Source: Rhodocollybia butyracea (lineage: Eukaryota > Basidiomycota > Agaricomycetes > Agaricales > Omphalotaceae). Taken from it: a stretch of DNA of 64,000 nt. Made by a program: the position numbers and the translations under genes. The notes under the pieces were generated by a model. It worked only from the letters and a program-made list of their open reading frames with translations, did no database searches and was not told the origin of the DNA. This document shows positions 22,957-35,971 of the stretch, piece by piece. The stretch covers positions 558,001 through 622,000 of the forward strand of contig JADNRY010000011.1 in NCBI GenBank assembly GCA_015501585.1, given 5' to 3'. The number at the start of each line of letters is the position of its first letter. Position 1 is the first letter of the stretch.

Positions 22957-25900
22957 TTAATGGCCAAAGAGCCTGAAGACGAGGTACAGGAACGATCCAA
23001 CAAACCGAATCGCGGAGAGACCAGCCCTAGGAGGCACGTTAGTGACTACCGTTTAACCTCGAGTCAAGTCAAAAAAAACTCACATAGACCAGAACAAGAC
23101 TGTTAAATACGGGTTAAAAGCAGAAGTACTTGCGTTTTCAACGTGCTCTGAAACCCAGGTGGCGAAAGCAGTTGAAGTGAACACGATGATCATCGCCCTG
23201 TTAAAGAGTCAAATGAGCAAGTAGGATAATTGAAGCATGCATCAAATACTGACATGTTAGTGCCAACCCACGCAAGCACAACATTTGTCCTCGAATTCCG
23301 GTCATGATCTGCTTGCTTGGTGGCAGCATCTCGGTGTTCCTTCTCTTCTGGAGGCTTGATCTTCATCGAACTCCTTGCAGCGATCCAAAGCTGATCGACA
23401 TCCTCCCGTTGAGTGACAACCTCAACCTCCATAAGGTCCTTGCCCCCTTCACCTTTGACTTTTTTGGCGCCGCCAAGATCCTTTGCAGCTCCATTATCAC
23501 CTTTGGTTCCCCATGTAACGTCGTGTAGATTACACATAGCGTACATCACTGTTGATAGGCACAAGTGAGTTCAAACAGCAGGGAAAAAGAACAGAGGACA
23601 TACTGAGAATGTTTACATAACTAGGGAGGAAGAACAAGTACTGGATGAAGCTGGTAAACATATGCCAAGGCTCAAAGTGCATGAAGGAGCTAATAAAGTA
23701 GAGACCATAAGTGGCAGCAAGGGATATCACTATATCTCGGAATGCGCCATTAGTCTGAACAAGGTTTGATATGTTTTCCCATCCTGCGACCGTATGCGGC
23801 ACATTGAGCCACACAGTGTAGCCAGCGCAGTAAAGCGTAACGATGTTGCATATTCCAAAGAGCAATATCGCCAGGCAATAGATCCATTTAGAGCCCTGCG
23901 AAAACGTTAAAAGTTTCCTCCAGTAAGACGCGAGAAGACTTACTTGAGGACGATTACCCAAAGAACACACGAGAACAACAAAGAGTAACGCGATGTAAAG
24001 TTTGAGGACCACTTCAAAGACGTCCTTTCCAGCATTTTTCGCCATGAAACTGAAGGGATCATGCTCGCCAGATGTTGCCGAAGAAACCAACTGAGAAAAT
24101 TGTTAGAAACAGTATAATGGAAGAAAGACTGAGCACCAACAAAGAAGAAAGCTAGGTAGAAGTTAGCCAAGGATGTCCACGTGAAGATGAGCTGAACCGC
24201 GTTGTAAATGAATTCGAGCTGACGACAATATAAATACTTGTGGATCACTGCGCATTGAGGGAACGTACTGTCAAGATGATTTTTCTGAAAAAGTTCTGAC
24301 CCGAAGTCCATATCCTGAACCAGAAGACAGTGGAATGGATTGAGGCAAATAATGAACCGTTCAGCCATCGTCGACGTTGAGAGATGAACTCGGGGACGGT
24401 GGAGGGCACATCGGTGGAAGCCTTTGCGCTCTTGACGTATTTCAACCTTTGTTAAATAGTAAGTAGATGAAGACTAGGGCAACGAGAGACTCCTACACCC
24501 ATCCTTCTCGCTTCTTGGTAACAATCTCGAAACACAAGATACGATCTTCTGCGAGATACATGTTCCTTTCGAACAAACCAGCTCCATTTGGACCTCCACC
24601 ATGCATAGTCTCTCCTTTGAAGTAGGAGGCCAACGGGCCTTTGCCATCCTGACCGTTTTGCAGAGCAGCATAACGGTAGGCAGAGAAGGCACCCGGAAGA
24701 ACAGAAATGTATCCAAAAATGGACTACAAGTGCAATGTTAATATCACTTCATGAAGCAGGCGACAGTTACATACTTCAAGTGGCTTGTCGAGAATATTAG
24801 ACATTTTATATTCAAAGTTCTGCGAAGCGGCCAACGGGCTGGAGAGAAGAAGAGAACATCCTCGACCAGTGTCAACACAGATCCTATACAACAGATCAGT
24901 TGCGATATCAGCAATGATTTTGCGACATTTGCTCACTCTCCACAAGCGCCACCAACGTTAGAGTGCTTGTCGAAGCACTTCCAGAGTTCGTAGATGGATG
25001 TGCCAGTGGGTTTGGTACCAACGTCCAAGAGTACACAAACTATGTAAAGCTAAGGCATGGACGAAAGGACTCAAAAAAATTTGATGTACCATTAGGCTTG
25101 ATGAGAGGGCCGAAGGCATTGAAGAACCATCGATGACTATTCAGTTTTTTCTTGTTTTGTTCCTTCAGACAGAACACAATCTGTACTGGACAGCCGGTTT
25201 GAGATATTTCACCAGTATCAGTAACCATCACGCTGGTTGTGTATCTAAAAAATTAAATGAGAATAGGCTAGCGGCTGTGATGAAACAGATGGCTATCTTA
25301 CTCGAAAATATGGGCAGTGACATCCTTTCCACCAACAGAATCTTTGGCAATACCTTCTTGGTAGCAGCCCATCTGCGATGAACACCGTTAGCCGTAGCGA
25401 GTGAAGGCACGGGGGAGGGTATCTATACCAAACTGAGGACTTGAAGTGTCCGCTTGTTGACTTTGCTACGTCCGTCGGAAACAACGCAGACAACCACCTT
25501 CTTCCAACCTTCAGGTCCCCACATCTTCGACTTTGATCGACCGCAAAGATGAGCAATGTTTTTCAAAACTCTTAAGTCTTGTAAGAAAAACGTTTGAAAT
25601 ACGAAAACAAAAAGACTCACGCGTTCATGGTCTTGGTGAACAGCACCTCGTCTTCATTATACATAGTCATGACGATAAAGAGCTCAGTTTGTCTCTTTAG
25701 AAGATAGGGCCTGAGCGAATACCGGGACTTCATGAAGTCGTCAGGATCGCAAGTCGCTGCAGTGTAGCGCATCTTTGACATTTCTTCTACATCTTGGCGT
25801 CCAGCAGGAATGATATGAGAAGAGACGGGGACATCAAGAACCAGATTTCCTTGGAAAAGTTCGACCTGCTTCACGGCACGGCCTTTGAGCACCTTGTCCC

Positions 25901-26258
25901 TTGCGACAGAGTAAGCGCCGGTACTCTCAGCATGGTAAACTCCAGGCCTAGCTGGAGGGTAATTACTGTAGTTGTTGTTGTTGTTGTTGTTGTTGTTCTG
26001 ATATCCATAAGGCATGGAAGGAACGTCAGGTACTGCTTGGGCCATTTCATACGGATTTAAATGCGTCTGAGAGCCGTGGTAAGCACTACTGTTGGTATAT
26101 GATTTGTTGGATCGAGAATCCCAGTTCGCTTGGTTCTGGTCATATTCGTTGTAATAGCCGTCATTACCTTGAACTAGGTGTGCAGCGGACGAGTTGTAAT
26201 TCTCGTAGTGTCCTTGTGGTTGGGCGTAATAGGGATCCCGGTTCTGCTGATAAGCCAT
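22957..26258 (-). CDS. Chitin synthase, division 1 (class I-III)
   Basis: Plasma-membrane glycosyltransferase that polymerises UDP-GlcNAc into chitin. The spliced chain of about 900 residues has a Tyr/Asn/Gln-rich N-terminus with an Asn9 run; the chitin synthase N-terminal block ([16 protein letters not shown]); the catalytic domain with [49 protein letters not shown] and the signature QRRRWLNGS; then six or more membrane segments, ending in [18 protein letters not shown] lysine/glutamate-rich loop ([15 protein letters not shown]) separates the last helices. More than ten short introns. All catalytic motifs (SDG, EDR, QRRRW) are present, so the enzyme should be active. Start at 26258 is the first ATG of the exon. 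Confidence 0.95.
25971..25997. repeat. GTT trinucleotide repeat (9 units) encoding poly-Asn
   Basis: Nine GTT units on the plus strand, read as AAC on the minus strand; it encodes nine consecutive Asn in the disordered N-terminus of the chitin synthase. Confidence 0.95.
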
Positions 26259-27573
26259 GCTGGAGGAATTGTGTTTCCGTTCAGTTTGGAGAAACGGTCA
26301 ACGTCTTCCTTGGTTGTTTGTAAAGTGAGAAGTGAGTGGACGGAGTCTGGTGAGACCCAAATGTAACGATTGACGGTGGAAACCAAGGCGAAAAGACAGC
26401 AACAGTAATATAGCCTTAGGCAACAGTTTCCAAATTTGTCCCACGTGAACGCTCATCATTTTCGCACAACCCGGATCGCTGCGGCCAGGAAAGGCCTATC
26501 AACAAAAAGTAGGCACTGCTCTCAGTGGATATGTACTAGGGACTTGACTCTGATCTAATATGGCCAATAACGCATACATGTAATCTAACGAGCCTCCAAC
26601 ACAAATGGCATTAACACTTCCAGGACGGTGGTTCTCAGCTGAGAACAATGATCTACGATGATTCATTTAAACTGAAGATTCAATCAAGTCCCAAGACAGA
26701 TGCAGTTGGGCGAAAAGGCAAGGGCCGCAAGGCCATATTAAGTTCAGTGATCCGATGAATTGAGTCAAGAGTGCACCGCAACTTGTGATATGTAGTAACA
26801 TACGGAACTTTGAATGACGACCGAAGAAACAGCCTCTTAGTACACGGACAATGCGAACAACACCGAGCTACCAAGTGCCATAGGCTGTGGTATCCGCCAT
26901 CTGTGTGGGACTGAGGCTTTCGCCAGCTTCGCTTCATAATCGGAAGTTCGGGCAGAACAAAAGCAGTGATCCGGATGTAAAGGACAAACTGCTGACAGTA
27001 TGCAGATTAGAGCTGTCAAGTCGTCCAGCACAAATGACAAGATCAATGAGGCAACGAGTTGCCAGCAAGCCAAGAAACCCGAAAGAACTGTGCATGTGAG
27101 AGTGTGAAGAAAAGCCGAGATAAATTTTGGTTTCTTCAAGTCGAGCCAGCGCAGCGAGACTGCTATAAAATTTGGTCGATAGAACAAAGGTTATGTAGAT
27201 GAGAAAGTTGAAGAACAAGGACTGATGTATTTGATGCTTACAAAGATGAGCAAGCGCTGGGAAAACACAACATCGCTTGTCGTCTCTCCCTTTCTCCCTC
27301 ACTTGAATCTCTTATTTCCCTCCCAAAGCTTGCTTTCAACACTTTATTTTTTTCTCTGTGAGTATCTGGCTCATCTCTTTTAAAACTCTTTTTCTCCAAA
27401 ACCAAAGTATCGCCGGGTTTGAGCGGGTGAAGCCTCAAGGCCCCACGTTGGCCAATTTCAGTGGCTAGTGGCTAAGAACATGGCGTATCAGTGTTACTGG
27501 GTCATTTGCTAGACACGCTTGCCTCGGAAAGTCGTTTGTTTCACGCTGGCCAGTGTCGCCATTACGTGTGGTC

Positions 27574-27592
27574 CTCGGCTAAATCAGCCGAG
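27574..27592. promoter_or_regulatory. Palindromic element upstream of casein kinase I
   Basis: ctcggct-aaatc-agccgag, two perfect 7-base arms around 5 bases, about 30 bases upstream of the TATA box. It has the form of a dimeric transcription-factor site; that role is inference. Confidence 0.4.
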
Positions 27593-27621
27593 TTCCACAC
27601 CTTCCCCTTGCCTTGTGGCAA

Positions 27622-27628
27622 TATAAAA
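27622..27628 (+). promoter_or_regulatory. TATA box of casein kinase I gene
   Basis: tataaaa about 103 bases before the start codon at 27731, followed by a CT-rich stretch (ctgctcttcctgattctcc) typical of strong fungal promoters. Confidence 0.6.
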
Positions 27629-27730
27629 GTCTTTGTCGCCTTCATCTGCTCTTCCTGATTCTCCCTTTCAGACTCGCACACTAACAACTTTCTATCCTCA
27701 GTTTTTTTTCTCTGAAACTATTCCTTGTCT

Positions 27731-28983
27731 ATGGCAGAACAGTCATCTCATAGATTAGACCTCCGAGTGGGCGGGAAGTACAGGCTCGGTAAGAAGATTG
27801 GTTCGGGCTCGTTTGGTGCGTATCGGTATCCTTTCCGCGGAGAGCATTATCTGATCGTTGCTCATTTCCATCAGGGGACATCTACCTTGGGATCAACATC
27901 ATCTCGGGAGAAGAAGTCGCCATCAAGCTTGAATCCGTCAAGGCCAAGCACCCTCAGCTCGAATACGAATCTAAAGTCTACAAGACGCTCGCTGGTGGTG
28001 TCGGCGTTCCTTTCGTTCGTTGGTTCGGAACCGAATGTGACTACAATGCGATGGTCCTCGACCTTTTAGGTCCTTCTCTCGAGGACCTCTTCAACTTCTG
28101 CAACAGGAAGTTCAGCCTCAAGACTGTTCTGCTATTGGCGGACCAGCTTGTGAGTCATTTTTGCTTTCCTACAGCTGTCTAGGCGCTTACACTGCTTGAT
28201 CAGATTTCTCGTATAGAATACATCCATTCTCGCAACTTCATTCACCGTGACATCAAGCCCGACAACTTTTTGATGGGTATTGGTAAACGAGGAAATCAAG
28301 TCAACGTTATCGACTTTGGTCTCGCAAAGAAGTTCAGGGACCCCAAAACCCATCTTCACATCCCTTACAGAGAGAACAAGAATCTCACGGGTACCGCACG
28401 ATACACGTCCATCAATACCCACCTTGGCGTTGAGCAGGCTCGTCGTGACGATCTCGAATCTCTCGCCTACGTCCTCATGTACTTTCTCCGTGGTGCTCTC
28501 CCATGGCAAGGTTTGAAAGCTGCGACTAAGAAGCAGAAATACGACCGCATCATGGAGAAGAAGATGACGACACCCACCGATCTTCTCTGCCGCGGGTTCC
28601 CCAACGAGTTTGGAATCTTTTTGAACTACACCCGTGCTCTTCGCTTCGACGATAAGCCTGACTATTCGTACCTTCGCAAGCTCTTCCGTGACCTTTTCGT
28701 TCGCGAGGGTTATCAGTATGACTATGTCTTTGACTGGAGTGTTCAAAGGACCCAGGAGGATGGTTCCAGCGGTAAAACTACCGCTGGACGTCGTAAAGTC
28801 GTTCAAGAGGACGACGAACACCGTCAGAGTGACCGAATGTAAGCTCGATCTTCTTTACTTCACCACTCTATCTGACGCTGTTCAAATAGGCTTCGCTCCC
28901 ACACTCGTCAGGCCCAGCAGACCACTCCCGGTGCTGTTGGTCAACAAAGGGGTGCGCGCGGTCGTGACGCTGAGCTCTGGTAA
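27731..28983 (+). CDS. Casein kinase I (delta/epsilon, Hrr25-like)
   Basis: Ser/Thr kinase of the CK1 family, acting in DNA repair, vesicle traffic and autophagy in fungi. Spliced product about 360 residues: [18 protein letters not shown] (glycine loop), GEEVAIKLE (catalytic Lys), [12 protein letters not shown] (catalytic loop), [10 protein letters not shown] (DFG), and the CK1-specific [15 protein letters not shown] in place of APE. After the kinase domain a short Gln/Arg-rich tail ([18 protein letters not shown]) ends DAELW, spliced from an exon at 28890. Introns at about 27813-27873, 28150-28203 and 28840-28889. Start at 27731 is the first ATG and puts the glycine loop 20 residues in. Codon use is visibly C-rich at third positions, as in highly expressed genes. 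Confidence 0.95.
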
Positions 28984-30058
28984 ACGGTGATCGGTTTCTT
29001 GCTTTGCACGTTTTTAGTTTCGGGCGATGTGGGGGTGGAAGGAAGGTGCTTTGGTAACGCCCAGTCAGTCGTGGTATCCGGTCCGGTGAAGTCGTCGTTT
29101 GACCGAGCATGCATGGACGGGGAGGGGAGTTAACGATTATAGGCATGCTTGGGTTATTGAGCTGGGGCACGCCAAGTTCAGTCATTCCTAGCAGGAGGGG
29201 AACGCCAAGGTTCCTTGTAATAATCCTGGCTGGCCAGCACTGTCTCGCCTCATATCGTTGCTGCTGCCGCCTGGATTTTGATGTGGTTTCTCATGCGAAG
29301 AGGGAAAGTGGCAACAGAATCTACATTACACCTACACCATAACTCGGCCCCCAACAGCCCTTCTGTTATATTCCTAAACACGGACGCTCGTTTCTTTTCA
29401 CGCTGGTTTTACTTCCTAATCCTCGGAGAGGGAGGGATCACTGGCCGCTTTTTTCCTTAAGTTTCCTCGTCATGATTATGTATCCCCAGCGCCCGTATAT
29501 CTCTATTTCCTGTTTGTTGTCTCTGACACGACCTATCCATTACTCACAGACTCATGTGTCCAATCATCATCCTCCCTCAATCCATTTACCTATGGTTACT
29601 ACCACGTTCCTTGTTACTTTTCCCTTTTTCCCTTGGGTTTTCTGTTCCGAACTACCTCTGTACTTGTGTTGTCCTCTCATTTCCCACCTCTTCGTTGGTT
29701 TAAACCTTTGCTGAGGGTGTGTAGATGAGAGAGGGCGCTGCGTCTGTGGGGTTGGTTGGGTTTCCAGGTGACTTTATGAAGGCCAACAACCGGTAGATAT
29801 TAGGTGGACATTATGGAGCACCTTTGTCTTTCTTTGTTATGGTCTTGCGATTCTGTCACTTGGACCTAGTACTCATTCTGACCTTCCTGGCGCGCTTTGC
29901 TATGTAGTGTGTTATATATTATATCATTCCAATTGCGTTGTATCTCTGTTGCGCCTTTGTACTTCAGTTCACACCTACGGGCGCTAGAAACGTAGCGCCG
30001 TGAGCACAGCCTTTTTCCACGTATCCATCACCATAATTTCTCGACTGGCCTCAATAAG
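28984..30058. other. Intergenic: CK1 3' region and SEC21 promoter
   Basis: About 1.07 kb, T-rich. Several short overlapping frames without signatures. Probably a long 3' untranslated region of the kinase followed by the coatomer promoter. Confidence 0.45.
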
Positions 30059-33000
30059 ATGGCTTCCTTCGCTCTCTCGTTCCAGTCCAAAAAGGAGGAC
30101 GAAGCTGGCCTAAGCTCATACTACAACAACAAGACAACAATTATCCAGGAAGCTCGCGTCTTTAATGAATCACCTATTAGCCCAAAGAAATGCAGGGCTC
30201 TGCTCACCCGGATAGTTTATCTGCTCTATGTCGGCGAAACTTTTGGTGCGCAGGAAGCCACGACCCTATTTTTTGGGACAACAAAACTTTTTCAGCACAA
30301 AGATGTACGTAGTCGTTGCGCTCTATATTGCAACCGAATACTAACATGCTTCAAGAGTGCCCTCCGTCAAGCCGTGTATCTCGCAATCAAGGAGTTAGCT
30401 ACCACAGCTGAGGATGTTATCATGGTTACTAGCAGTATCATGAAGGATATGCAACCAAATTCCGAGGTTATCTACCGACCCAATGCTATACGAGCACTCT
30501 GTCGGATCATAGATGTGAGCTGCGGCTTTCTATCCGTGTTTTCACGTACCTGACGCGATATAAAGCCTTCTATGGCCCAAGGAGTAGAGCGATTTTTCAA
30601 AGCTGCCATTGTTGATCGTAATCCGTCAATTTCTTCTGCTGCCCTCGTTTCGTCATATCACCTCTTCCCTTTCGCTAAAGACGTCGTAAAGCGATGGGTA
30701 AACGAAGCCCAGGAAGCTGTGAACGCCAAATCGTCAGGCAGTTTCTTTGGTAGTTCCTCGAGCAGCGGTGGATATCTAGGATTTGGAGGCACTAGCTCTT
30801 CGGCCAGCGCCCAGCAATCTGTTCCTTCGTCTAGTTATGCCACGCAGTACCATGCCCTCGGTCTTTTGTATCTTATTCGTCAACAGGACAGAATGGCTGT
30901 GACAAAAATGATTCAGCAGCTTGGAGGAGGGAAATCTGGTGCTGGGACAACTTTGAGAAACCCAATGGCTCTTTGCATGCTAATTCGCTACGCTTCCAAG
31001 GTCATGGAGGAGGACCCTAAGTAGGCTTTCATTTCGTAGATTGCTTGCACCTTACTAACATTTCATAGTACTCAAAGACAGATGCTTGATCTCCTAGAGG
31101 GCTGGTTGAGACACAAGAGTGACATGGTTAATTTTGAAGCAGCCCGTGCTATCTGTGAGATGAAGTACGTCAACGCGCAACAATTGACGAAGCCTATTGC
31201 TGGTAGGTTGTGACGCTCTTGATAGGACTTCAGTCTCATTCTTCGTATGTAGTGCTCCAGCTGTTTTTATCTTCCCCTAAACCTGTTCTCAAATTCGCCG
31301 CTACTCGAACCCTGGCCACGCTCGCGCTCATTCATCCTGTCGCTGTTGCTACCTGCAACGTCGACTTAGAAAGCCTCATCGCGGACCCGAATAGAAGCGT
31401 CGCGACCTATGCGATTACAACTCTACTCAAAGTATGTTTTGCTCATTTTTATGTAGGTCGATGGTCAATCTAATGCTTCTCAGACCGGTAATGAGGCCTC
31501 CGTCGATCGTCTCATTAAACAAATCACTGGCTTCATGACTGAAATCAGTGACGAGTTCAAAGTCATTATTGTCGATGCAGTCCGTTCGCTTTGCCTCAAA
31601 TTCCCTTCTAAGCATGCCTCTATGCTTACTTTCCTTTCCGGAGTCTTGCGCGACGAAGGTGGTTACGATTTCAAGCGTGCTGTCGTTGAAGCCATGTTCG
31701 ATATGATAAAATTCATCACGGACTGTAAAGAACAGGCCCTCGCACACCTGTGTGAATTTATAGAAGATTGTGAATTCACAAAACTGTCGGTTCGCATTTT
31801 GCACCTCCTAGGTATGGAAGGTCCCAGTTCGCCCCAGCCAACAAAATATATTCGATTTATATACAATCGTGTTGTGCTGGAGAACTCCACTGTCAGAGCT
31901 GCCGCAGTGTCTAGCTTGGCTAAATTTGGTATCAATGCAACAGATGTCGGTTTACAGAAAAGTATCAATGTTCTGCTCAACCGGTTAGACCAAACTTTCA
32001 AATATACATGTTTTCATTCTGATGCTTTCTCAATAGCTGTCTCGACGACGTTGACGATGAAGTTCGTGATCGTGCCGCTCTCTATTTGAGGACCTTCAAG
32101 GAGAAAGCTCTCTCCGATGTCTATGTCAAAGAAGGTATGATTGCACTTTCAGCCAAGAATAGGATACTTTGTTAAATTTCCTGAATTACAGAATCTGTGT
32201 TTTCACTGGCTGCTCTCGAAACCAAACTTGTCTCGTACATCCAAGATCCCACTGCTTCTGTTCAACCTTTAGACCTTTCTTCAGTTCCCAAAATCAGTCG
32301 CGTCCAAGCGGCTCAGGAAGCTGCCCGTGAGTGGTCTTTCTATCGCATGCTATGCTGCGTACTCAATGTCACAAAGGTCCAAGCACACTAGAAACGATTG
32401 GCGCTCCCTCTACCACGCGTGCATCGAATTCCCCACCTCCGCCTACCGCCGCAGAAACCCAGACGGCGTATGCACAACAACTCGGGGAGATTCCAGAATT
32501 CGCGTCATATGGACCAGCTCTTAACAGCAGCGCAGCCCCGATACAGCTCACTGAAAGCGAGACGGAATATCAGGTTACCTGTATCAAGCATATTTTCAAA
32601 GAGCATGTGGTATTCCAGGTGCGTTCCGATCTCACCATCACAAATAAAACTCTCAGTTAACCAAAATTTTACTCTAGTACAATATATCAAATACTCTCCC
32701 TGATACCGTCCTAGAAGGAGTCACCGTTATCATGCAACCTTCAGAGGAAACCGAAGCACTCGTGGAAGATTTCATCATCCCTGTACCTTCTCTTTCACCT
32801 GCCTCTCCTGGAACGGTCTACGTTTCATTCACACGTACATCTCCCGAGGAATTTGCCCTCGCATCCTTCTCGTGTGCCCTCAAATTCGTTAGCAAGGAAG
32901 TCGACCCTTCGACTGGAGAACCAGAAGCCGAGGGTTACGAAGATGAATACCCCCTTGAGGATGTTGAAGTCAGCGCTGGTGGCGATTACATCATACCCAG

Positions 33001-33389
33001 TTACGCGACGTTTGGTTCTGAGTGGGATCGTATGCGCGCGGGACCGAGCGCAGTTGAAACGTTTGCTCTTTCGAGTATGGAGAGCCTCAAAGGTACGTTC
33101 TTTTGGCTTTATTCTATCCATGACCGCTCTTAACATACGATGGTTTACAGCTGCTTGTGATTCTATCGTTGAAGTACTGAAAATGGAACCACTGGGTGGA
33201 ACCGAATCGCCTCAATCACAGACTGTGCATGTCCTTCAGCTATCGGGACTGGTTATCGGTGGAGGTGGAAAGGTTCTGGCACGCTGTCGGATGACATTTA
33301 CTCAGGGCTCAGGAGTAATGCTAGAACTTGGTGTACGTGCAGAAAAACAAGAAGTTTGCGACCTGGTTCTAGCTGCTGTAGGAGGCTGA
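30059..33389 (+). CDS. SEC21: Coatomer subunit gamma
   Basis: Gamma-COP of the COPI coat, which drives Golgi-to-ER vesicle budding. The spliced protein of about 920 residues begins with [28 protein letters not shown], the usual N-terminus, and continues through adaptin-like alpha-solenoid repeats ([51 protein letters not shown]). A Ser/Gly-rich loop ([12 protein letters not shown]) interrupts the trunk at about residue 215. After a Pro/Ala linker comes the appendage domain ([25 protein letters not shown] at the end). About ten short introns. Convergent with the ornithine cyclodeaminase-family gene, 131 bases apart. Confidence 0.95.
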
Positions 33390-33520
33390 TGTGTATTCAT
33401 TCATAATGTGGTTGTTTTCTCTCCCTGAAGGAATTCATTTTTATTTGCATCCTAAATATACTATCGATATATTGCTCTTGAAAGCTTCAGTAGCAGCGAC
33501 GATGGCGCGCAGACAGAATT

Positions 33521-34691
33521 TCAATCAAAATTTGGAACCACTACTCCAATACTTCCTTCCGTCATTTGTCTTTCCATCTCTTCTGCCTTTTCAATGACCG
33601 CACAAGCGATCGCGACATCTTGCAGACCCACACCAACTGATTTGAACATCGTTATTGGGCCTTGAAAATCGAGTGCGTCTGAACGGATCGAGGTTTCCCA
33701 ACGAGGGTAATCCCAAGTGGTGTCTCCTTGCCTTTCAAGCACCAATTTTCCAATCTCGACAACCTGATCGGCCCGCAACTTGGCTTCAAGCAGCTCTCCT
33801 GCTTCTGTGAAGCAAGCGGAAACAGAATCGACCAGTAGTATTGGGGAAGATCTTCCATGTGTCTGGTTAGATATTGAAACTGCACGCATAACTAGATCTG
33901 TGTCGACCTCTTTCATCTCGGGAGTATAACTTCCAATTAGTATAACATGAGTCCAATTAGCTACCCAGGATGATGGGAATAGCGGGACACGAGAAGGTGT
34001 AGCGCAAATAACGATAGATGCTTTGGAAAGCGTATCACGCAGCGCCTCTTTTTCCGTTGAAACTAGAATCTCAAGCTGAACGGTAGGATGTTTGGTTTGT
34101 AATTCGGAGACAATAGTAGACACACGGTCATTGAGAGTCCTGTTAACAATGGTACATGATCTAACAGATCCAAAGGCTCTGAAATGGAGGTCAAGATGGG
34201 CCAAGATTTGTTGACCTGCTCCAAAAGCAACAACATGTGTGGGGAGTTTAGGCCCGACCAGAGTTGTGGAAAGTAATGACCCTACAAGATTTCTTTTGAG
34301 AGGTGCGCATGGAAAGACACTCGGGGTACGAACCAGCCGCATTCCTCAAAGCGGTCAAGCTTCGGGCATTGACGATGGCTTTTACAGCGCCAGTATTCTT
34401 GTCCATCATCAAAGTGCTTCCAGGTATGCCCCGGGCATCTTCAGCATTCGATGGCGTCGATACTACTTTTACTGTCGTTCCTACGCTAGAGATCCGAGCA
34501 GGCATAAAAAGCACTTTATGATTTTCTGCTGGGATAGATATCCGATGAGGCGAGTAAGATTTTGGATGATCTTCTGAGCTATCAGAGGAGATCAAGGCAA
34601 ATACATCTTCCATGAGAGCCTGGAGAGCCTGCGGAGTGAACTTTGCAGTGATTTGGATTACATCTTCCCGTGTAAGGACAAGAAGCGACAT
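33521..34691 (-). CDS. Ornithine cyclodeaminase / mu-crystallin family protein
   Basis: Two exons give about 375 residues. The N-terminal part has GSTLMMDKNTGAVKAIVNARSLTALRNAA, the substrate-side block of this family, and the C-terminal part a Rossmann fold with FGAGQQILAHLD as the dinucleotide-binding turn, ICATPSRVPLF and SYTPEMKEVD. The intron (about 34292-34341) joins RNAAG to SLLSTTLVG in frame. Family members are ornithine cyclodeaminases, alanine dehydrogenases, ketimine reductases or thyroid-hormone-binding crystallins; the exact activity cannot be read here. Divergent from the next gene with only 83 bases between starts. Confidence 0.88.
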
Positions 34692-34774
34692 AGTGATTGT
34701 TGGACAAGAGACAGACTTGCAAAAGTTCAAAAGTCAAAGCTGTGCGATAAGATAAGACCTTGCTCTTGACGCCC
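34692..34774. promoter_or_regulatory. Minimal divergent promoter (83 bases)
   Basis: The two start codons at 34691 (minus) and 34775 (plus) are 83 bases apart; no TATA box. Transcription starts of the two genes must be almost back to back. Confidence 0.5.
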
Positions 34775-35971
34775 ATGTCCACTCGAAAGCGAAAGCAGGT
34801 TCCGAAACGAGAGCGTTTTACAAACATTAAGGAAGCTCCTACCGTAGACCCTGCACTGACTATTCAAGCACATGAAGCTGATATCATACGTGGACCTCGC
34901 GGACACGTAGCCGCCCTTTCCTTGGAGATTCGTAATGTTGAAGGAGAAACGCTTATTGGCAGTGCTCTCATACGCCTTGGTGGCGATGAGTATGTTCCTA
35001 CTGCTTTTCCAGGAGACGAGCCACAGGAAGATAGAGGCGAAGGGTCCAGCCATGAAGCTGTTTGGGTAGATAGGTACGTACGGCTACCTCCAGATCTTAT
35101 CAAATGAATATGTGATTGAAACCTGGGTTGACTGACCATAAATCGAAGACGTAAGGAAAAGGGCATATATCTTTTCTGTTCATCTCCTAAGCTTCATTAG
35201 GATGTTGATTGACGTTTTTCTTTTCTCTCTAGATATGATGCCCGGTTATTGCTCGACCCTCACTTTCTCTCAACGACAAATGCTCAAGCACATACCAGCG
35301 AAGCTACCCCAGCCTCTCCTTCTGGATGGTCCGATCTTCCCTCCGATGCAGAAGATACTTTCTTCTTTTCAGCTGAAGAAACGGACGATTACCGGCGCGA
35401 CAAACGTCGGCGATTAATGGAACAAACTAGGGAGGAGAGGCTTAAGGCCCGCATGGAAGAAGACGGAGAAGGGATCTGGGGTGGAAGCGATGAAGAAGTA
35501 AGCTAACACTTTGACATCTTTAGGCAACAGCTGACTCTCAGTTACACATAGCCTGATGAGTCCGAGAAAGAGATTATGCGTCGTACCGCTAAATCTTTAC
35601 TCGCCTCACCTAATGCCGCCCAGCTGGAGATGCGGATTCTTGCCAATCACGGTGCGGACCCGCGTTTCGCGTTTCTGCGCGGACGATGGAGTCGCAGCTG
35701 GCAGGTAGTGAAAGCCCGCGCTCGGGCAGATAAGCTAGAGGAGGAGCAAAAGATTGCTGTCCAGACCAAAGCTCCTACAAGGGGACTTGTCGCAGATTAT
35801 GGCGACAGTGATCAAAGTGAAAACGGCGAAAGTGGTGATCCAGAGAGCGAGAAAACAGAAAAAGAAACCATGTCAAGCTCAAATGCGGAGGTTGAAGCAG
35901 CGCAGGAATTGCGTCGTGCTCGGGCAAAAGAATGGATGGCTAGTCGAAAGGCAATCACTACAAGTGACTAG
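34775..35971 (+). CDS. Hypothetical nuclear protein with SURP-like motif
   Basis: Three exons, about 310 residues. N-terminus is basic (MSTRKRKQVPKRERF). The middle is charged and helical (ETDDYRRDKRRRLMEQTREERLKARMEED). The C-terminal exon holds AAQLEMRILANHGADPRFAFLRGRW, which resembles SURP/SWAP modules of RNA-processing factors, and then an acidic low-complexity tail. Introns at about 35073-35233 and 35499-35552. The SURP reading is tentative: the pattern of small helix plus FxFLRGRW is suggestive but I cannot confirm it. Shares a very short promoter with the ornithine cyclodeaminase-family gene. Confidence 0.68.

Larger units (their letters stand above)
26259..27730. other. Divergent promoter region, chitin synthase / casein kinase I
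   Basis: About 1.47 kb between two divergent starts. Short open frames on both strands overlap each other and show no family motif. It carries a palindrome at 27574-27592 and a TATA box at 27622; otherwise I see nothing supportable. Confidence 0.5.

Noticed and set aside
28132..28821. 229-codon minus-strand frame
   Set aside because: Exact antisense of casein kinase I exons; third-position bias of the kinase keeps the other strand open.
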